64,000 nt of DNA from Bacteroidales bacterium (lineage in GTDB: Bacteria; Bacteroidota; Bacteroidia; Bacteroidales; JAFGXI01), in the NCBI GenBank assembly GCA_016936665.1, contig JAFGXI010000002.1, positions 248,001 through 312,000 of the forward strand, in the 5' to 3' direction. Position numbers and translations under genes: made by a program. Position 1 is the first letter of the stretch. Each line of letters opens with the position of its first letter. A model generated the notes under the pieces. That model did not search any database and was not told where the DNA came from. It worked only from the letters and a program-made list of their open reading frames with translations. Shown one piece after another: positions 27,314 to 35,999 of this stretch.

Positions 27314-27838
27314 TTACCATTTAAATGCTTCTGCATTCATCCAATTACCTTGTGCGCGAAGCACTTGTTCTACAACGTCTCTTACACATCCTTCTCCTCC
27401 TTTTCTGTGCGAAATATATTTTGCAACCGATTTAATTTCAACGGCTGCATCTTCTGGGCAAGTCGGGATGCCAACACTTTTCATCACCGGATAATCGGGA
27501 ATATCGTCGCCCATATATAAAATTGCTTTAGGATCGAGATTTTCTTTTTTAATAAAATCTTGGAAGTCTAACATTTTATCTCTCGATTTAAGATAAATGT
27601 GTTCCACGCCTAAATAAGAAAAACGCTGTCGTACTAGTTCTGAATCGCCACCTGTAATGATAGCAACAGGATAACCCATTTTGCGAGCATGGTAAATAGC
27701 ATAACCATCTTTTATATTAGATGTTCTAAGCATTTCGCCGGATGGGTGCATCAAAACCGAAGCGCTTGAAAAAACGCCATCGACATCGAATGCAAATGCT
27801 TTTACATGTTTCAATTCTTCTTTAAAATTTAGTTCCAT
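27314..27838 (-). CDS. kdsC: KdsC-like HAD phosphatase (KDO-8-phosphate phosphatase)
   Basis: A 174-residue cap-less HAD-superfamily phosphatase. Motif I is FAFDVDGVF (nucleophile and acid/base Asp), motif II IITGG with Ser following, motif III Lys in the YLKSRDKML segment, and motif IV YMGDDIPDYPVM. The C-terminus has the conserved KGGEGCVRDVVEQVL. This is the KdsC layout, the enzyme that makes KDO for lipid A core. It is followed at once by the ubiA-like gene and preceded by DUF2520. Confidence 0.9.
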   Translation of the reverse strand: MELNFKEELKHVKAFAFDVDGVFSSASVLMHPSGEMLRTSNIKDGYAIYHARKMGYPVAIITGGDSELVRQRFSYLGVEHIYLKSRDKMLDFQDFIKKENLDPKAILYMGDDIPDYPVMKSVGIPTCPEDAAVEIKSVAKYISHRKGGEGCVRDVVEQVLRAQGNWMNAEAFKW

Positions 27839-27882
27839 TTAATTTACGATTTCGGCAAAAATATCAAATTACTATTACTTTC

Positions 27883-28659
27883 TTAAATTTTTAACGAATT
27901 ATGAAACATTTCTATCCATTTAGTCATTTGCAGATATACATCTTGGTAAATTGGAAAATCATCGAGCATCGACAAATGCTTTTCTAAAATATCAATATTA
28001 CCTCTCAATGCCGGCCCTGTTTGTAATTGATGCAAGTCTTGATGAGTATTAGCATTGTCAATCAATTGTTTTAAAATTGGGACTAATATTTTAAAATCAA
28101 GAGAATTTTGATAGATATATTCTTGTGAGGCAGCAATAATAAAATTGACAAAATTATGACTAAAAACGGCAGAAAGATGATATCGACTTCTGGCTAAAGA
28201 ATCAACTTCATGGAAATTAAAATCACACTGATGAGCAATCGAAATTAAAACTGATTCAGAAATAGAATTGTTCCACTCAAATAAAAAGGGAACCTCCGAC
28301 CATCTAACATTTTGATCTGCCACAAAAGAATATAATGGATAGAAAACGCCATGATTTTTGAATCGGCTAAGCACCTCAATACTAACGCTTCCTGAAGTAT
28401 GTAAAACTGTGTTATTTGAAGAAATTGAACTTATGACTTCAGGAATAGCACTATCACTTACAGATACAATAAAGATTTCATTCTCCGTATCAGAACTAGC
28501 TTTCGATAATGGCTTTGCTCCTATTTTTTGAGCCAAACTTTCAACTTTTTGCCGATTTCTACCTACAATAGAATTGATTGCAAAACCACAATTATTCAAG
28601 GCTAGAGCAATATGACTTGCCACATTACCAGTGCCAACAATATTAATTTTTTTATTCAT
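27883..28659 (-). CDS. DUF2520 Rossmann-fold oxidoreductase-like protein
   Basis: A 258-residue protein with an N-terminal NAD(P)-binding Rossmann fold (NIVGTGNVASHIALAL, glycine-rich loop at about 5-14) and a C-terminal helical DUF2520 domain (from about 130; SRYHLSAVFSHNFVNFI). It resembles pyrroline-5-carboxylate reductase and F420-dependent dehydrogenase folds, but no substrate is established. It is the first gene of the operon with kdsC, ubiA-like and maf, an arrangement common in Bacteroidota. Confidence 0.85.
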   Translation of the reverse strand: MNKKINIVGTGNVASHIALALNNCGFAINSIVGRNRQKVESLAQKIGAKPLSKASSDTENEIFIVSVSDSAIPEVISSISSNNTVLHTSGSVSIEVLSRFKNHGVFYPLYSFVADQNVRWSEVPFLFEWNNSISESVLISIAHQCDFNFHEVDSLARSRYHLSAVFSHNFVNFIIAASQEYIYQNSLDFKILVPILKQLIDNANTHQDLHQLQTGPALRGNIDILEKHLSMLDDFPIYQDVYLQMTKWIEMFHNSLKI

Positions 28660-28731
28660 CTAAAAACACAATAACTTGTCGAAAATACAAATAAAGCAAT
28701 TAATCATCAACAATTGACTGTTAATAAATCT

Positions 28732-28764
28732 TTGTACGAACAAGCCAACCTTTTTCTATATTTG
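28732..28764 (+). promoter_or_regulatory. Candidate promoter of the 69-residue gene
   Basis: TTG at 28732-28734 (within TTTG) and an exact TATATTTG at 28757-28764. The 22-base spacer is slightly longer than the usual 19-20. The predicted start lies about 12 bases before the ATG at 28783. Confidence 0.45.
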
Positions 28765-28782
28765 AGCGTTTAAGCTAACGTA

Positions 28783-28992
28783 ATGAACGAAGAATACATC
28801 ATATTATTTGCCAAGTATTTAAAGAATGAGCTGTCTTACGAGCTTCGTAGAACTTTTGAGTATCGGTTGATAAACGATATTAAAGTGAGCGAAAATCTTA
28901 AAGCTTCAGATCTAATACCCGAAAATCAATTTGTTAAGTTGTATCGTGCAATTAAAGAAAAAATCGAGTATGAGTTGCAACATGCTTCTTAA
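28783..28992 (+). CDS. Small protein of unknown function, 69 residues
   Basis: A 69-residue, mostly helical, charged protein (MNEEYIILFAKYLKNELSY ... ENQFVKLYRAIKEKIEYEL). No signal peptide, Cys or known domain. A good -7 element and in-phase ATG precede it, and it is not overlapped by another gene, so it is likely real. It lies between the divergent DUF2520 gene and gap, and a separate strong promoter for gap follows it, so it is its own unit. Function unknown. Confidence 0.6.
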   Translation: MNEEYIILFAKYLKNELSYELRRTFEYRLINDIKVSENLKASDLIPENQFVKLYRAIKEKIEYELQHAS

Positions 28993-29017
28993 CTTATATT
29001 AAACCTTTTACTCTAAA

Positions 29018-29048
29018 TTGCTCATCAATACAGAATGTTATAATTTTG
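29018..29048 (+). promoter_or_regulatory. Promoter of gap
   Basis: TTG (29018-29020), a 20-base spacer, and TAATTTTG (29041-29048), an exact fit to the Bacteroidota housekeeping consensus. It gives a leader of about 25 bases before the gap ATG. Confidence 0.65.
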
Positions 29049-29080
29049 CAGAAAATTAATAATTCAAACTGTTTATTAAG

Positions 29081-30520
29081 ATGAACTTGAGTAACTCCGA
29101 ACATTGGATTAAAGCTGAAAAATTAGCTTTCGAATTGGCCTCTACCGCCGGTCATTTATGGTACAATAAAACCGTAGATCTTCTACTTTTTCGCAAAACG
29201 CTAATTGATGTTAGCCCAACCAAAATTTTATCGTTTCACGACTATGGAAAAAACATCATAGGAACCGCTGTAGATATTGAAGACACTTTGCAAATTGCAA
29301 AGGAGATTCTTAAACTTGATATATACAGATCGCGATTGGATATTGGAAAAATTACCAGTGAATGGTACGAAAACAAAGATAAATACACTAGTATCTCTGA
29401 ATTTGTAAAAGTATCTTTAAGTGCTTTTATTGGCAAAGAGCATAATAATTTTCAAGCTAAAGATGTTGTTTTATATGGCTTCGGACGTATAGGGCGAATT
29501 GTAGCTAGAGAATTAATAAGACAAGCTGGTCGTGGAGAGCAATTAAGACTTAAAGCGATAGTAACCCGCGGTAATTCCGATTTAGAAATAACAAAGCGTA
29601 TTTCCCTATTAGAAACCGACTCGGTACATGGGAACTTCGAAGGTGTTATCACAGCAGATCTTAACGACAAATCAATCACCGTAAACGGCAACAAAATTTA
29701 CATGATTGCCGCCAATAACCCAACAGAAATCGATTATACAAAGTATGGTATAGATAATGCCTTATTAATTGACAATACAGGTGTTTGGAGAGATGAAGAT
29801 GGTTTAGCCCAACATTTAAAATCGAAAGGGATTGAAAAAGTATTACTCACTGCACCCGGCAAAGGCAGTATTCCAAATATTGTTTTTGGGGTAAATCACG
29901 AAGAATTTGAGAGAGATACCTATAATATTTTTTCTGCTGCATCTTGTACAACAAACGCAATAGTACCTCCTCTTTCGATTATTGAAAAAGTGTTTGGCAT
30001 TGAAAAAGGACATATCGAAACCATTCATTCATATACTAACGACCAAAACTTATTGGATAACTACCATAAAAAAACACGAAGAGGACGATCTGCTCCTATC
30101 AATATGGTTTTAACAGAAACAGGAGCCAGTAAAGCCGCCGCTAAAGTTATACCAACGCTACAAGGTAAGCTTACAGCCAATGCCGTTCGAATACCTACAC
30201 CAAATGCTTCTTTAGCTATTTTAATGCTTACCCTTAAAAAATCGGTTAGCGTAGATGAATTAAATAAAGCCATAGAAGATGCTTCATTGAGAGGAAATTT
30301 AGTTAACGAAATCGAATATTCGTACTCTACGGAATTAGTGTCGAGCGATATTGTAGGAAAAGCTTCTCCGGCCGTTGTCGATAGTCAAGCAACGCTAGCT
30401 TCTGCCGATGGACAAAATGTGGTAGTTTATGTTTGGTACGATAACGAATATGGTTATTCCAGACAAGTCATGCGTTTAGCGAAACACATTGCAAAAGTGA
30501 GATTGGCAAAAAATTATTAA
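29081..30520 (+). CDS. gap: Glyceraldehyde-3-phosphate dehydrogenase, long form
   Basis: A 479-residue glycolytic enzyme oxidising glyceraldehyde-3-phosphate to 1,3-bisphosphoglycerate. Residues about 1-125 are a helical N-terminal extension absent from the standard 335-residue enzyme. The NAD-binding fold then begins (VVLYGFGRIGRIVARELIRQ). The catalytic Cys289 lies in SAASCTTNAIVPP, with the downstream His in ETIHSYTNDQ and the C-terminal YVWYDNEYGYS. This roughly 480-residue form is widespread in Bacteroidota and some Gammaproteobacteria. It has its own promoter and terminator. Confidence 0.96.
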   Translation: MNLSNSEHWIKAEKLAFELASTAGHLWYNKTVDLLLFRKTLIDVSPTKILSFHDYGKNIIGTAVDIEDTLQIAKEILKLDIYRSRLDIGKITSEWYENKDKYTSISEFVKVSLSAFIGKEHNNFQAKDVVLYGFGRIGRIVARELIRQAGRGEQLRLKAIVTRGNSDLEITKRISLLETDSVHGNFEGVITADLNDKSITVNGNKIYMIAANNPTEIDYTKYGIDNALLIDNTGVWRDEDGLAQHLKSKGIEKVLLTAPGKGSIPNIVFGVNHEEFERDTYNIFSAASCTTNAIVPPLSIIEKVFGIEKGHIETIHSYTNDQNLLDNYHKKTRRGRSAPINMVLTETGASKAAAKVIPTLQGKLTANAVRIPTPNASLAILMLTLKKSVSVDELNKAIEDASLRGNLVNEIEYSYSTELVSSDIVGKASPAVVDSQATLASADGQNVVVYVWYDNEYGYSRQVMRLAKHIAKVRLAKNY

Positions 30521-30560
30521 AAAAGAAATTCTGTTTGATCTAAAAAGACGCTATAAATAC

Positions 30561-30596
30561 AAAAGGCAGGTACTTGAGAGTGCCCGCCTTTTTTTT
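30561..30596. terminator. Terminator after gap, facing buk
   Basis: AAAAGGC-A-GGTACT (30561-30574) pairs with AGTGCC-C-GCCTTTT (about 30579-30592) with one A-C mismatch and a 4-base loop, then a run of T to 30596. A shorter T-run also follows it on the minus strand, so it may serve the buk end of the fermentation operon. Confidence 0.82.
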
Positions 30597-30608
30597 GACT
30601 TAAATTGA

Positions 30609-31724
30609 CTAACCTTTATATACTTTGATTTCAACTTCTCCTTTGAGAGCCATTAAACCATTCATTGCTAAAGCATTCATCTCATCTTCGCCCGGATAAA
30701 TGTGAACAGGACCAATTCGATAAATACGTTCGATAATCATATTGATAAACCACTTGCTATAAGCAATGCCACCAGTAATAAGAATCGCATCGACGTTGCC
30801 TTTAAGCACCGGACACATCGACCCAATTTCTTTAGCAACTTGATATGCCATTGCTTCGAAGTAAAATCTTGCTTTTTCATCACCGGCAGCAGCCATTTGC
30901 TCAACTTCATAAGCACTGTTTGTACCCATGTAAGCAACCAAACCGCCTTCGCCTTTAATCATCTTTTTGATTTTTTCTTTAGTATATTGACCATTGAAAC
31001 ACATCGAAACCAACTGACCGACAGGTAAACTACCGCTTCTTTCTGGGGAAAACGGACCATCGCCATCTAAACCCTGATTAACATCGATTACCCTGCCTTT
31101 TTCGTGAGCACCAACAGTAATACCTCCTCCAAGATGAACAACAATTAAATTCATGTCTTCATACTTGCGCATGACCGATTTTGCATGTTGGCGAGCAACA
31201 GCCTTTTGGTTTAATGCATGAAAAATAGAAACTCTTCTAAATGCTGGATGACCTGATACTCTAGCAAAATCGCTTAATTCATCTACGACCACAGGATCTG
31301 CGATAAATGCTTTTGCCTTTGGTAAGTTTTTTACCATATCGGCAGCTATTAATCCACCTAAATTACTAGCATGTTCCCCAAAAGGACTATTAATTAAATC
31401 CCTTTTCATGGCTTCGTTTACTTCGTAAACACCAGATTCAATAGGCTTAACAAGCCCTCCTCGACCGACAATGGCACGAATAAGATCAATGCGTATATCT
31501 GCATTACGCAATTCATTACAAATAATGTTCTTTCTAAATTCGAATTGCTCTGCTAAAGTTTTATACTGTTGCAATTCTTCTTTAGTGTGTTTTATATTTT
31601 TCAAAAACACAGGATTAGAATTTTGATATACCGCTATTTTTGTCGAAGTTGACCCCGGATTAATCGCTAAAATTCTTATTTGTTCGTCTAGCTCTTGGTT
31701 TAAAAATACTTGATATCCTTCCAT
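30609..31724 (-). CDS. buk: Butyrate kinase
   Basis: A 371-residue acetokinase-family enzyme making ATP and butyrate from butyryl phosphate. The nucleotide/phosphate motif near the start is AINPGSTSTKIAVYQ; others are VGRGGLVKPIESGVYEVN, VHLGGGITVGAHEKGRVIDV and ILITGGIAYSKWF. The product is a little longer than the usual 355-360 residues because of about 18 N-terminal residues before the fold. It follows ptb with no gap, the classic ptb-buk pair, and is the last gene of the five-gene operon from pta. Confidence 0.93.
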   Translation of the reverse strand: MEGYQVFLNQELDEQIRILAINPGSTSTKIAVYQNSNPVFLKNIKHTKEELQQYKTLAEQFEFRKNIICNELRNADIRIDLIRAIVGRGGLVKPIESGVYEVNEAMKRDLINSPFGEHASNLGGLIAADMVKNLPKAKAFIADPVVVDELSDFARVSGHPAFRRVSIFHALNQKAVARQHAKSVMRKYEDMNLIVVHLGGGITVGAHEKGRVIDVNQGLDGDGPFSPERSGSLPVGQLVSMCFNGQYTKEKIKKMIKGEGGLVAYMGTNSAYEVEQMAAAGDEKARFYFEAMAYQVAKEIGSMCPVLKGNVDAILITGGIAYSKWFINMIIERIYRIGPVHIYPGEDEMNALAMNGLMALKGEVEIKVYKG

Positions 31725-32624
31725 TTATTTCATTGCTGCCGCAAGGGCAATTGACATTAATTTACTTTTTTCTGAATCGGAGCGCGATGTTAATACTATA
31801 GGAACCCATGCTCCCATAATTACGGCTGCAGAAATGGCATCGCCTAAAAAGTTTAACGATTTGTATAAGACATTACCAACATTGATGTCGGGAGTTACAA
31901 TAATATCGGCATCACCTGCAACTTCGCTCACTATACCTTTATGCTCAGCAGTCGTTTTAGAAATTATATTATCGAGGGCTAAAGGGCCATCAATAATACA
32001 TCCTTCTATCTGATTACGACGGTTCATTTGTGTTATCACAGCCGCATGTACTGTCGCTTCCATTTTAGGATTAACGACTTCTACAGCACCTAAAATTGCA
32101 ACTTTTGGTAGCTCAATTCCTAATTTATGATAGGCTTCGACAGCATTGTTTATGATGGCAATTTTATCGTCTAAATCAGGCGATACATTCATGGCCGCAT
32201 CGGTTATACACAATAATTTATGATAATTTGGAGATTCGAAAAACGAAACATGAGAAAGTGTTCCTCCTTTTCTTAATCCTTTTTCTTTATCTAAAACTGC
32301 TTTTAAAAGCACACTGGTAGAAACCATCCCTTTCATTAGAATATCAGCTTTTCCTTCTCGGATTAAGCTAACGGCCGTTTCAGATGCTTTAACAGCATCT
32401 TTAACATTGATTATTTTTACCAATTCCAGCTTGAAGTCAATCTCTTGTGCAATTTGATTGATAGCCATTTCGTCGCCAACCAAAGTAGCATCGACTATTT
32501 TTTGTTTAATGGCTTTTTTTAATGCCTCCAATACGTGCCTGTCGGCTGCAGCAACTACTGCAATTCTTTTTGTTTCTTGCTCTTTGGCAATGTTTACAAG
32601 TTCGTTTAGTGTTTGAATTTCCAT
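31725..32624 (-). CDS. ptb: Phosphate butyryltransferase
   Basis: A 299-residue enzyme converting butyryl-CoA and phosphate to butyryl phosphate. I start at the Met at 32624 (MEIQTLNELVNIAKEQ); the 16-residue upstream extension to 32672 overlaps ackA and has no family sequence. Motifs: AVVAAADRHVLEAL, ADILMKGMVSTSVLLKAVLD, and KTTAEHKGIVSEVAGDADI. It precedes buk directly and follows ackA by 7 bases. A role with a related short branched acyl-CoA is also possible in this family. Confidence 0.92.
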   Translation of the reverse strand: MEIQTLNELVNIAKEQETKRIAVVAAADRHVLEALKKAIKQKIVDATLVGDEMAINQIAQEIDFKLELVKIINVKDAVKASETAVSLIREGKADILMKGMVSTSVLLKAVLDKEKGLRKGGTLSHVSFFESPNYHKLLCITDAAMNVSPDLDDKIAIINNAVEAYHKLGIELPKVAILGAVEVVNPKMEATVHAAVITQMNRRNQIEGCIIDGPLALDNIISKTTAEHKGIVSEVAGDADIIVTPDINVGNVLYKSLNFLGDAISAAVIMGAWVPIVLTSRSDSEKSKLMSIALAAAMK

Positions 32625-32631
32625 AAAATTG

Positions 32632-33834
32632 TTACGACATAGATTGTAATATTTGCATTGTGTCTTGGGCAATTACCAATTCTTCATTAGTAGGAATGAC
32701 CATTACAGCAACCTTAGACGCATTGGAAGAGATAATAGTTTCTTTTCCCCTGACATTATTTTTTTCTTTATCAATTTCAACACCCATGTATAACATATCA
32801 TCGAGCATAGCTAAGCGCGACTCTATAGCATTTTCACCAATTCCACCGGTAAAGATAATAGCATCTACTCCTCCTAATGCGGCGGCATAAGAACCGATAT
32901 ATTTTTTTACTCGATACTCATACATTTTTAGCGATAATGCAGCTCTTTCATTACCTTCTTGTGCAGCTTTTTCAATTTCTCTCATATCAGAAGAAACTCC
33001 CGATACACCTAGCATTCCTGCTTGTTTATTGATGAGTGTGCTTAATTGATTTACCCCTATTTCTTCTTTATTCATAATGAATGTTAAAGCTCCTGCATCA
33101 ACGTCGCCAACGCGTGTACCCATGATAAGTCCTTCTACAGGAGTTAATCCCATTGTTGTATCGATAGATTTTCCGTTTTTTATTGCTGCAATTGATGCTC
33201 CATTACCTAAGTGGCAAGAAATTAATTTTAAAGATTCATATGGTTTGCCAAGTAATTCAGCTGCTTTTTTTGAAACATATCTATGACTTGCTCCATGAAA
33301 TCCGTATCGGCGAACCCCATATTTTTTATATAACGAATAAGGCAAAGCATACATGTAGGCATGCGCTGGCATTGTTTGATGAAATGCTGTATCAAAAACC
33401 CCACATTGAGGAACTTTTGGCAATAATGATTTCATTGCATAGATTCCTTTTAAATTTGGTGGATTATGAAGTGGAGCTAGTTCTACACAGTTTTCCATTT
33501 GTTCAATCACCTCATCATTGATAAATACACTTGAGTGAAATTTTTCAGCTCCATGTACAACACGATGACCTACGGCAGAAATCTCTTCAATATTTTTAAT
33601 GCTTCCATGAGCTTCGCTAGTTATCACACCAAGCACGTATTCTATACCCTGCTGATGGTCGATAATCTCGCCTTCTAAACGAACAGCATCTCCGTCGTTT
33701 CTATGATTGGTTAAGGTGGCTCCATTCATTCCAATTTTATCAACCAAACCTTTGGTTAAAACGTCTTCATTGGTCATGTCAAACAACTGGTATTTGATGG
33801 ATGAGCTACCGCAATTTAAAACTAAAATTTTCAT
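32632..33834 (-). CDS. ackA: Acetate kinase
   Basis: A 400-residue enzyme making ATP and acetate from acetyl phosphate. Motifs: VLNCGSSSIKYQLFD at the N-terminus, GHRVVHGAEKF, catalytic-site YGFHGASHRYVS, SCHLGNGASIAAIKNG and IIFTGGIGENA. Length is typical. It sits between hbd and ptb in the same operon; the partner pta is two genes upstream, so both acetate- and butyrate-forming kinases are transcribed together. Confidence 0.97.
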   Translation of the reverse strand: MKILVLNCGSSSIKYQLFDMTNEDVLTKGLVDKIGMNGATLTNHRNDGDAVRLEGEIIDHQQGIEYVLGVITSEAHGSIKNIEEISAVGHRVVHGAEKFHSSVFINDEVIEQMENCVELAPLHNPPNLKGIYAMKSLLPKVPQCGVFDTAFHQTMPAHAYMYALPYSLYKKYGVRRYGFHGASHRYVSKKAAELLGKPYESLKLISCHLGNGASIAAIKNGKSIDTTMGLTPVEGLIMGTRVGDVDAGALTFIMNKEEIGVNQLSTLINKQAGMLGVSGVSSDMREIEKAAQEGNERAALSLKMYEYRVKKYIGSYAAALGGVDAIIFTGGIGENAIESRLAMLDDMLYMGVEIDKEKNNVRGKETIISSNASKVAVMVIPTNEELVIAQDTMQILQSMS

Positions 33835-33874
33835 TTCTTCGGTATTTTAAAGGCTTTAATGCCTCAATAACAAT

Positions 33875-34846
33875 TTAAAAATTATAATATTTAGGAGCAT
33901 TAATACGTTTGCCTTCTGCATCGTATTCGTAAAACCCTTTTCTTGTTTTACGGCCTAAATGTCTTGCTCTTACGTGGTTTTTTAAAACTGTATGCGCTTT
34001 GTATTTCTGATCGCCAAATTCAGAATACAAACCGTCCAACCATAATAAAATCTTATCTAGTCCAATTTTATCAGCCATTGCGAATGGACCTAAACGCAAC
34101 CCAAGACCTTTGGTCATCATATCATCGATTTCGTCCATTGTTCCAACCCCTTCTAAGAACATTTGACAAGCTTCGTTAATCAATGGAGAAACTAATCTTG
34201 CACTAATCCCTCCTGGCGATTCGGCAATAGGCACAAGTCTTTTACCAAGCAATTTAATGAACTTTTCGACTTTTTTAGACACTTCATCAGATGTCTCAAT
34301 ACCTCTAGATGCTTCTACAACAGGAGCGTCAGGTTGTGAAACTAAAAAATGAATAGAAACAGCTCTATCCGGATATTTTAAAACTGAGGCTATTTCTGTT
34401 ACGCCAAGAATCGTTGCATTCGTTGCAATGATTGTATCGCGTTTCACATTCTGTTCAATTTTTTGAAATACTTCTTTTACTAAAAGAACATCTGCTTTTT
34501 TCGATTTCGAACGTACCGATTCGAATACTAAATCGCATTCTTGAAGTTTCGTACAATCTAAAGTCCCTTCTATTCGAGATAGAATTGCTCTTTTTTCGCT
34601 CGAAGTCATACCCCAACGATTAATCATTGAGTCTAAATTATCTTCGATACGCTTAAATGCATTTTTAATTCTTTCTTCATTCGTTTCGATAAAAACGACA
34701 TCGATGCCTCTGGCACTCACTAAACGAGCTATACTCTGTCCTACTGTTCCACAACCAACAACACCAATTTTTGAGAAAAGGGCTTTTGGTTTATTATCTT
34801 TGCTTAGAGCATATTGACAGATTTTTTCGACTTTTATATCAGCCAT
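33875..34846 (-). CDS. hbd: 3-hydroxyacyl-CoA (3-hydroxybutyryl-CoA) dehydrogenase
   Basis: A 323-residue stand-alone dehydrogenase that reduces acetoacetyl-CoA to 3-hydroxybutyryl-CoA or runs in reverse in beta-oxidation. Residues about 25-210 form the NAD-binding domain (KIGVVGCGTVGQSIARLVSA); a C-terminal all-helical domain follows (GLRLGPFAMADKIGLDKILL). Catalytic His is likely in AVSIHFLVSQPD. It has about 25 extra N-terminal residues relative to clostridial Hbd. Its place between pta and ackA-ptb-buk supports a role in butyrate formation; thiolase, crotonase and acyl-CoA dehydrogenase genes are not in this window. Confidence 0.9.
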   Translation of the reverse strand: MADIKVEKICQYALSKDNKPKALFSKIGVVGCGTVGQSIARLVSARGIDVVFIETNEERIKNAFKRIEDNLDSMINRWGMTSSEKRAILSRIEGTLDCTKLQECDLVFESVRSKSKKADVLLVKEVFQKIEQNVKRDTIIATNATILGVTEIASVLKYPDRAVSIHFLVSQPDAPVVEASRGIETSDEVSKKVEKFIKLLGKRLVPIAESPGGISARLVSPLINEACQMFLEGVGTMDEIDDMMTKGLGLRLGPFAMADKIGLDKILLWLDGLYSEFGDQKYKAHTVLKNHVRARHLGRKTRKGFYEYDAEGKRINAPKYYNF

Positions 34847-34865
34847 AATATTTTGTATAATGTAA

Positions 34866-35864
34866 TTAACTATTTGCTTGATTTGCTGTAATTGCTACCA
34901 AACTAATTATATCTTCTACAGAACATCCTCTTGATAAATCGTTAATTGGAGCGGCCATCCCTTGTAAGATTGGACCTATTGCTTCGGCTTTTGCCAAACG
35001 CTGAACCAGTTTATATGCAATATTTCCTGTTTCTAATGTAGGAAATACTAGTACGTTTGCATTACCTGCTATTGTGCTATTGGGAGCTTTTTTCTTACCA
35101 ATAGATTCCACAATGGCAGCATCGGCTTGAAGCTCTCCATCGAATTGAAATTCAGGAGCCATTTTTTGAGCTATTTCTGTTGCTTTTACAACTTTATCGA
35201 CCATAGGATGTACGGCACTTCCTTTGGTTGAAAAGCTTAACATAGCTACTCTAGGTTCCATTCCAGTAATAGCTTTGGTTGTTTTTGCCGTTGCAACAGC
35301 AATTTCTGCTAATTCTTCAGCTGTAGGATCGGGATGCACTGCACAATCGGCAAACACCATCATTCCATTTTCACCATATTCGTTGGTTGGCAAAATCATA
35401 ATGAAAGCCCCCGAAACAACAGATATACCTGGCATTGTTTTAACATACTGAAAAGCAGGTCGTAATACATCGCCCGTTGCATTATCTGCTCCGGCTACTT
35501 CTCCATCGGCATCGCCTGCCTTAATCATTAAGGTAGCCAAATATAAAGGATCCTTTAATTGCCTTAAAGCTTTTTCCTTTGTCATCCCCTTCGCTTTACG
35601 AAGCTCAACCATTATGTCGGCATATTTATCGATTCTAGCATCGGAATCTGGATCGAAAAATTCTGCTTTTTCGACATGCTTTAAATTAAACTTATCAGCT
35701 TCTTGCATTAAAGCAGTTTTAGATCCAATAAGAATTACTTTAGCTAGCTCTTCTTCAATGATTTGATTAGCAGCCTTTAGAGTTCTTTCTTCAAAACTTT
35801 CCGGAAGCACAATTCTCTTTTGTAAAAGCTTGGCTTGTGCCTTTATTGATGTCATTAAATCCAT
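34866..35864 (-). CDS. pta: Phosphate acetyltransferase
   Basis: A 332-residue short-form Pta making acetyl phosphate from acetyl-CoA. Motifs: LPESFEERTLKAANQI at the N-terminus, VAGADNATGDVLRPAFQYVK, MLSFSTKGSAVHP and the C-terminal TGNIAYKLVQRLAKAEAIGP. It has no DRTGG regulatory domain. It is the first gene of the pta-hbd-ackA-ptb-buk run; gaps are 19, 40, 7 and 0 bases. Confidence 0.96.
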   Translation of the reverse strand: MDLMTSIKAQAKLLQKRIVLPESFEERTLKAANQIIEEELAKVILIGSKTALMQEADKFNLKHVEKAEFFDPDSDARIDKYADIMVELRKAKGMTKEKALRQLKDPLYLATLMIKAGDADGEVAGADNATGDVLRPAFQYVKTMPGISVVSGAFIMILPTNEYGENGMMVFADCAVHPDPTAEELAEIAVATAKTTKAITGMEPRVAMLSFSTKGSAVHPMVDKVVKATEIAQKMAPEFQFDGELQADAAIVESIGKKKAPNSTIAGNANVLVFPTLETGNIAYKLVQRLAKAEAIGPILQGMAAPINDLSRGCSVEDIISLVAITANQANS

Positions 35865-35901
35865 GAAATTAAATATCTAAATAGTTGATTAAATTTCGGT
35901 G

Positions 35902-35909
35902 CAAAAGTA
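35902..35909 (-). promoter_or_regulatory. Candidate -7 element for the pta operon
   Basis: On the minus strand the bases read TACTTTTG, an exact TANNTTTG match, 37 bases before the pta ATG. A clear -33 TTG at 19-20 spacing is not seen. Confidence 0.4.
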
Positions 35910-35999
35910 TTCAAATATCAATCGTTTATAATGCTCATGAAATGATTTTTATCAGAGCATTACATGTTTTTTAACAAAGCTTAAGATTTTCTATGGATT

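Noticed and set aside
33183..33521. 112-codon + strand frame opposite ackA
   Set aside because: Antisense to the acetate kinase active-site region; a shadow frame.
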